Positions 5,220-5,255 of a stretch of DNA of 5,255 nt are shown in pieces. The stretch is from assembly GCA_014376575.1 (NCBI GenBank), contig JACMRF010000021.1, forward strand, positions 1 to 5,255. The letters are read 5' to 3'. A program made the translations under genes and the position numbers. Positions within the stretch are counted from its first letter, which is position 1; each line of letters opens with the position of its first letter. Below the pieces are notes generated by a model that was not told where the DNA came from, ran no database searches, and saw only the letters and a list, made by a program, of their open reading frames with translations. The DNA comes from Undibacterium sp. Lineage in GTDB: Bacteria > Pseudomonadota > Gammaproteobacteria > Burkholderiales > Burkholderiaceae.

Positions 5220-5255
5220 ACCATCCGGCACAAATCTTAAAATAACATAGACCTA
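5220..5255 (+). repeat. Second copy of DUF423 3' end and post-stop sequence (runs off the window)
   Basis: It matches 946-981 at 28 of 36 positions, and 17 of 18 from the stop codon onward. Homology is still intact at the last base of the window, so sequence like 982 onward may continue outside it. Together with the copy at 946-981 it brackets the sensor operon in direct orientation. Confidence 0.75.
5221..5230 (+). repeat. Right copy of 10-bp target-site duplication
   Basis: This exact second copy of CCATCCGGCA (first at 4952-4961) lies directly after the element. It is followed by the resumed DUF423 remnant: the last codons, the TAA stop at 5238-5240, and post-stop sequence matching 967-981. 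Confidence 0.75.

Larger units (their letters stand above)
4962..5220. mobile_element. MITE-like non-coding element, 259 bp, with terminal inverted repeats
   Basis: The ends are inverted repeats: 4962-4988 matches the reverse complement of 5194-5220 at 20 of 27 positions, with shared blocks ACTAT, AGC, CCCTA and ACGAT. Perfect 10-bp direct repeats (4952-4961, 5221-5230) flank it. Removing the element with one repeat copy restores the DUF423 C-terminus in frame, which fixes both borders. Short open frames inside are low-complexity readings of ACGAAA repeats, so I see no transposase and it would need one in trans. A target duplication near 10 bp fits several IS families, including the IS4 group, but I cannot assign one. 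The interior holds the inverted repeat at 4996-5109 and a hairpin at 5173-5199. Confidence 0.7.
4880..5240 (+). pseudogene. Degraded 3' end of a second DUF423 gene, interrupted by an insertion
   Basis: Frame 4903-4961 encodes AAITPLGEVAFLLASAAIRH, matching GAITPIGGVALLLAW...VAIRH of the intact gene at 589-966. DNA identity over 4903-4944 against 883-924 is 34 of 42. A further weak match, FASFYVPL (4880-4903, another frame), resembles FSGSLYALAL and suggests a deletion and frameshift near 4902. No further upstream part of the gene is recognisable. After 4961 the match stops and resumes at 5231. Joining 4961 to 5231 gives AIRHKS and a TAA stop at 5238-5240, against AIRHES-stop in the intact gene. 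The join is five codons shorter than the intact copy. The remnant is therefore a diverged homologue, not a recent duplicate, and was broken by the element at 4962-5220. Confidence 0.75.

Overview
The window looks like a proteobacterial chromosome segment, most likely betaproteobacterial. This rests on family resemblance only: the C-terminus of a large indolepyruvate:ferredoxin oxidoreductase, a DUF423 membrane protein, REP-like GC-rich palindromes of the 'HPSPLPLAGEG' type, and a moderate-GC, Gram-negative style hybrid sensor kinase. I cannot name the genus.

Left part (1-966, + strand). The 3' end of an indolepyruvate oxidoreductase gene is followed by two REP-like palindromes pointing at each other, then a terminator-like hairpin with A and T tracts, then an intact 125-aa DUF423 membrane-protein gene. 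Next comes a 230-bp non-coding stretch (967-1196).

Middle (4801-1197, - strand). A two-gene operon encodes a membrane-anchored NitT/TauT-type substrate-binding protein and, 8 nt downstream, a 796-aa hybrid histidine kinase (TM - periplasmic helices - TM - HAMP - PAS - HisKA - HATPase - REC). The kinase uses a TTG start whose Shine-Dalgarno overlaps the upstream stop codon, so the two are probably translationally coupled. No ABC permease or ATPase is present, so the binding protein may act as a ligand-sensing partner of the kinase rather than in transport. The operon leader holds a possible promoter, a possible 16-codon leader peptide and a terminator-like hairpin, an arrangement that could be an attenuator.

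Right part (4880-5255). This holds a decayed second copy of the 3' end of a DUF423 gene, split by a 259-bp MITE-like element. The element has imperfect 27-bp terminal inverted repeats and a 10-bp target duplication. Removing the element and one repeat copy on paper restores the C-terminus A-I-R-H-K-S-stop, close to A-I-R-H-E-S-stop of the intact gene at 589-966. The similarity continues into the non-coding sequence after the stop (17/18 bases) up to the window edge. The sensor operon is therefore bracketed by two direct copies of a DUF423 3' end, as expected for a cassette that entered or was duplicated at that gene's end.
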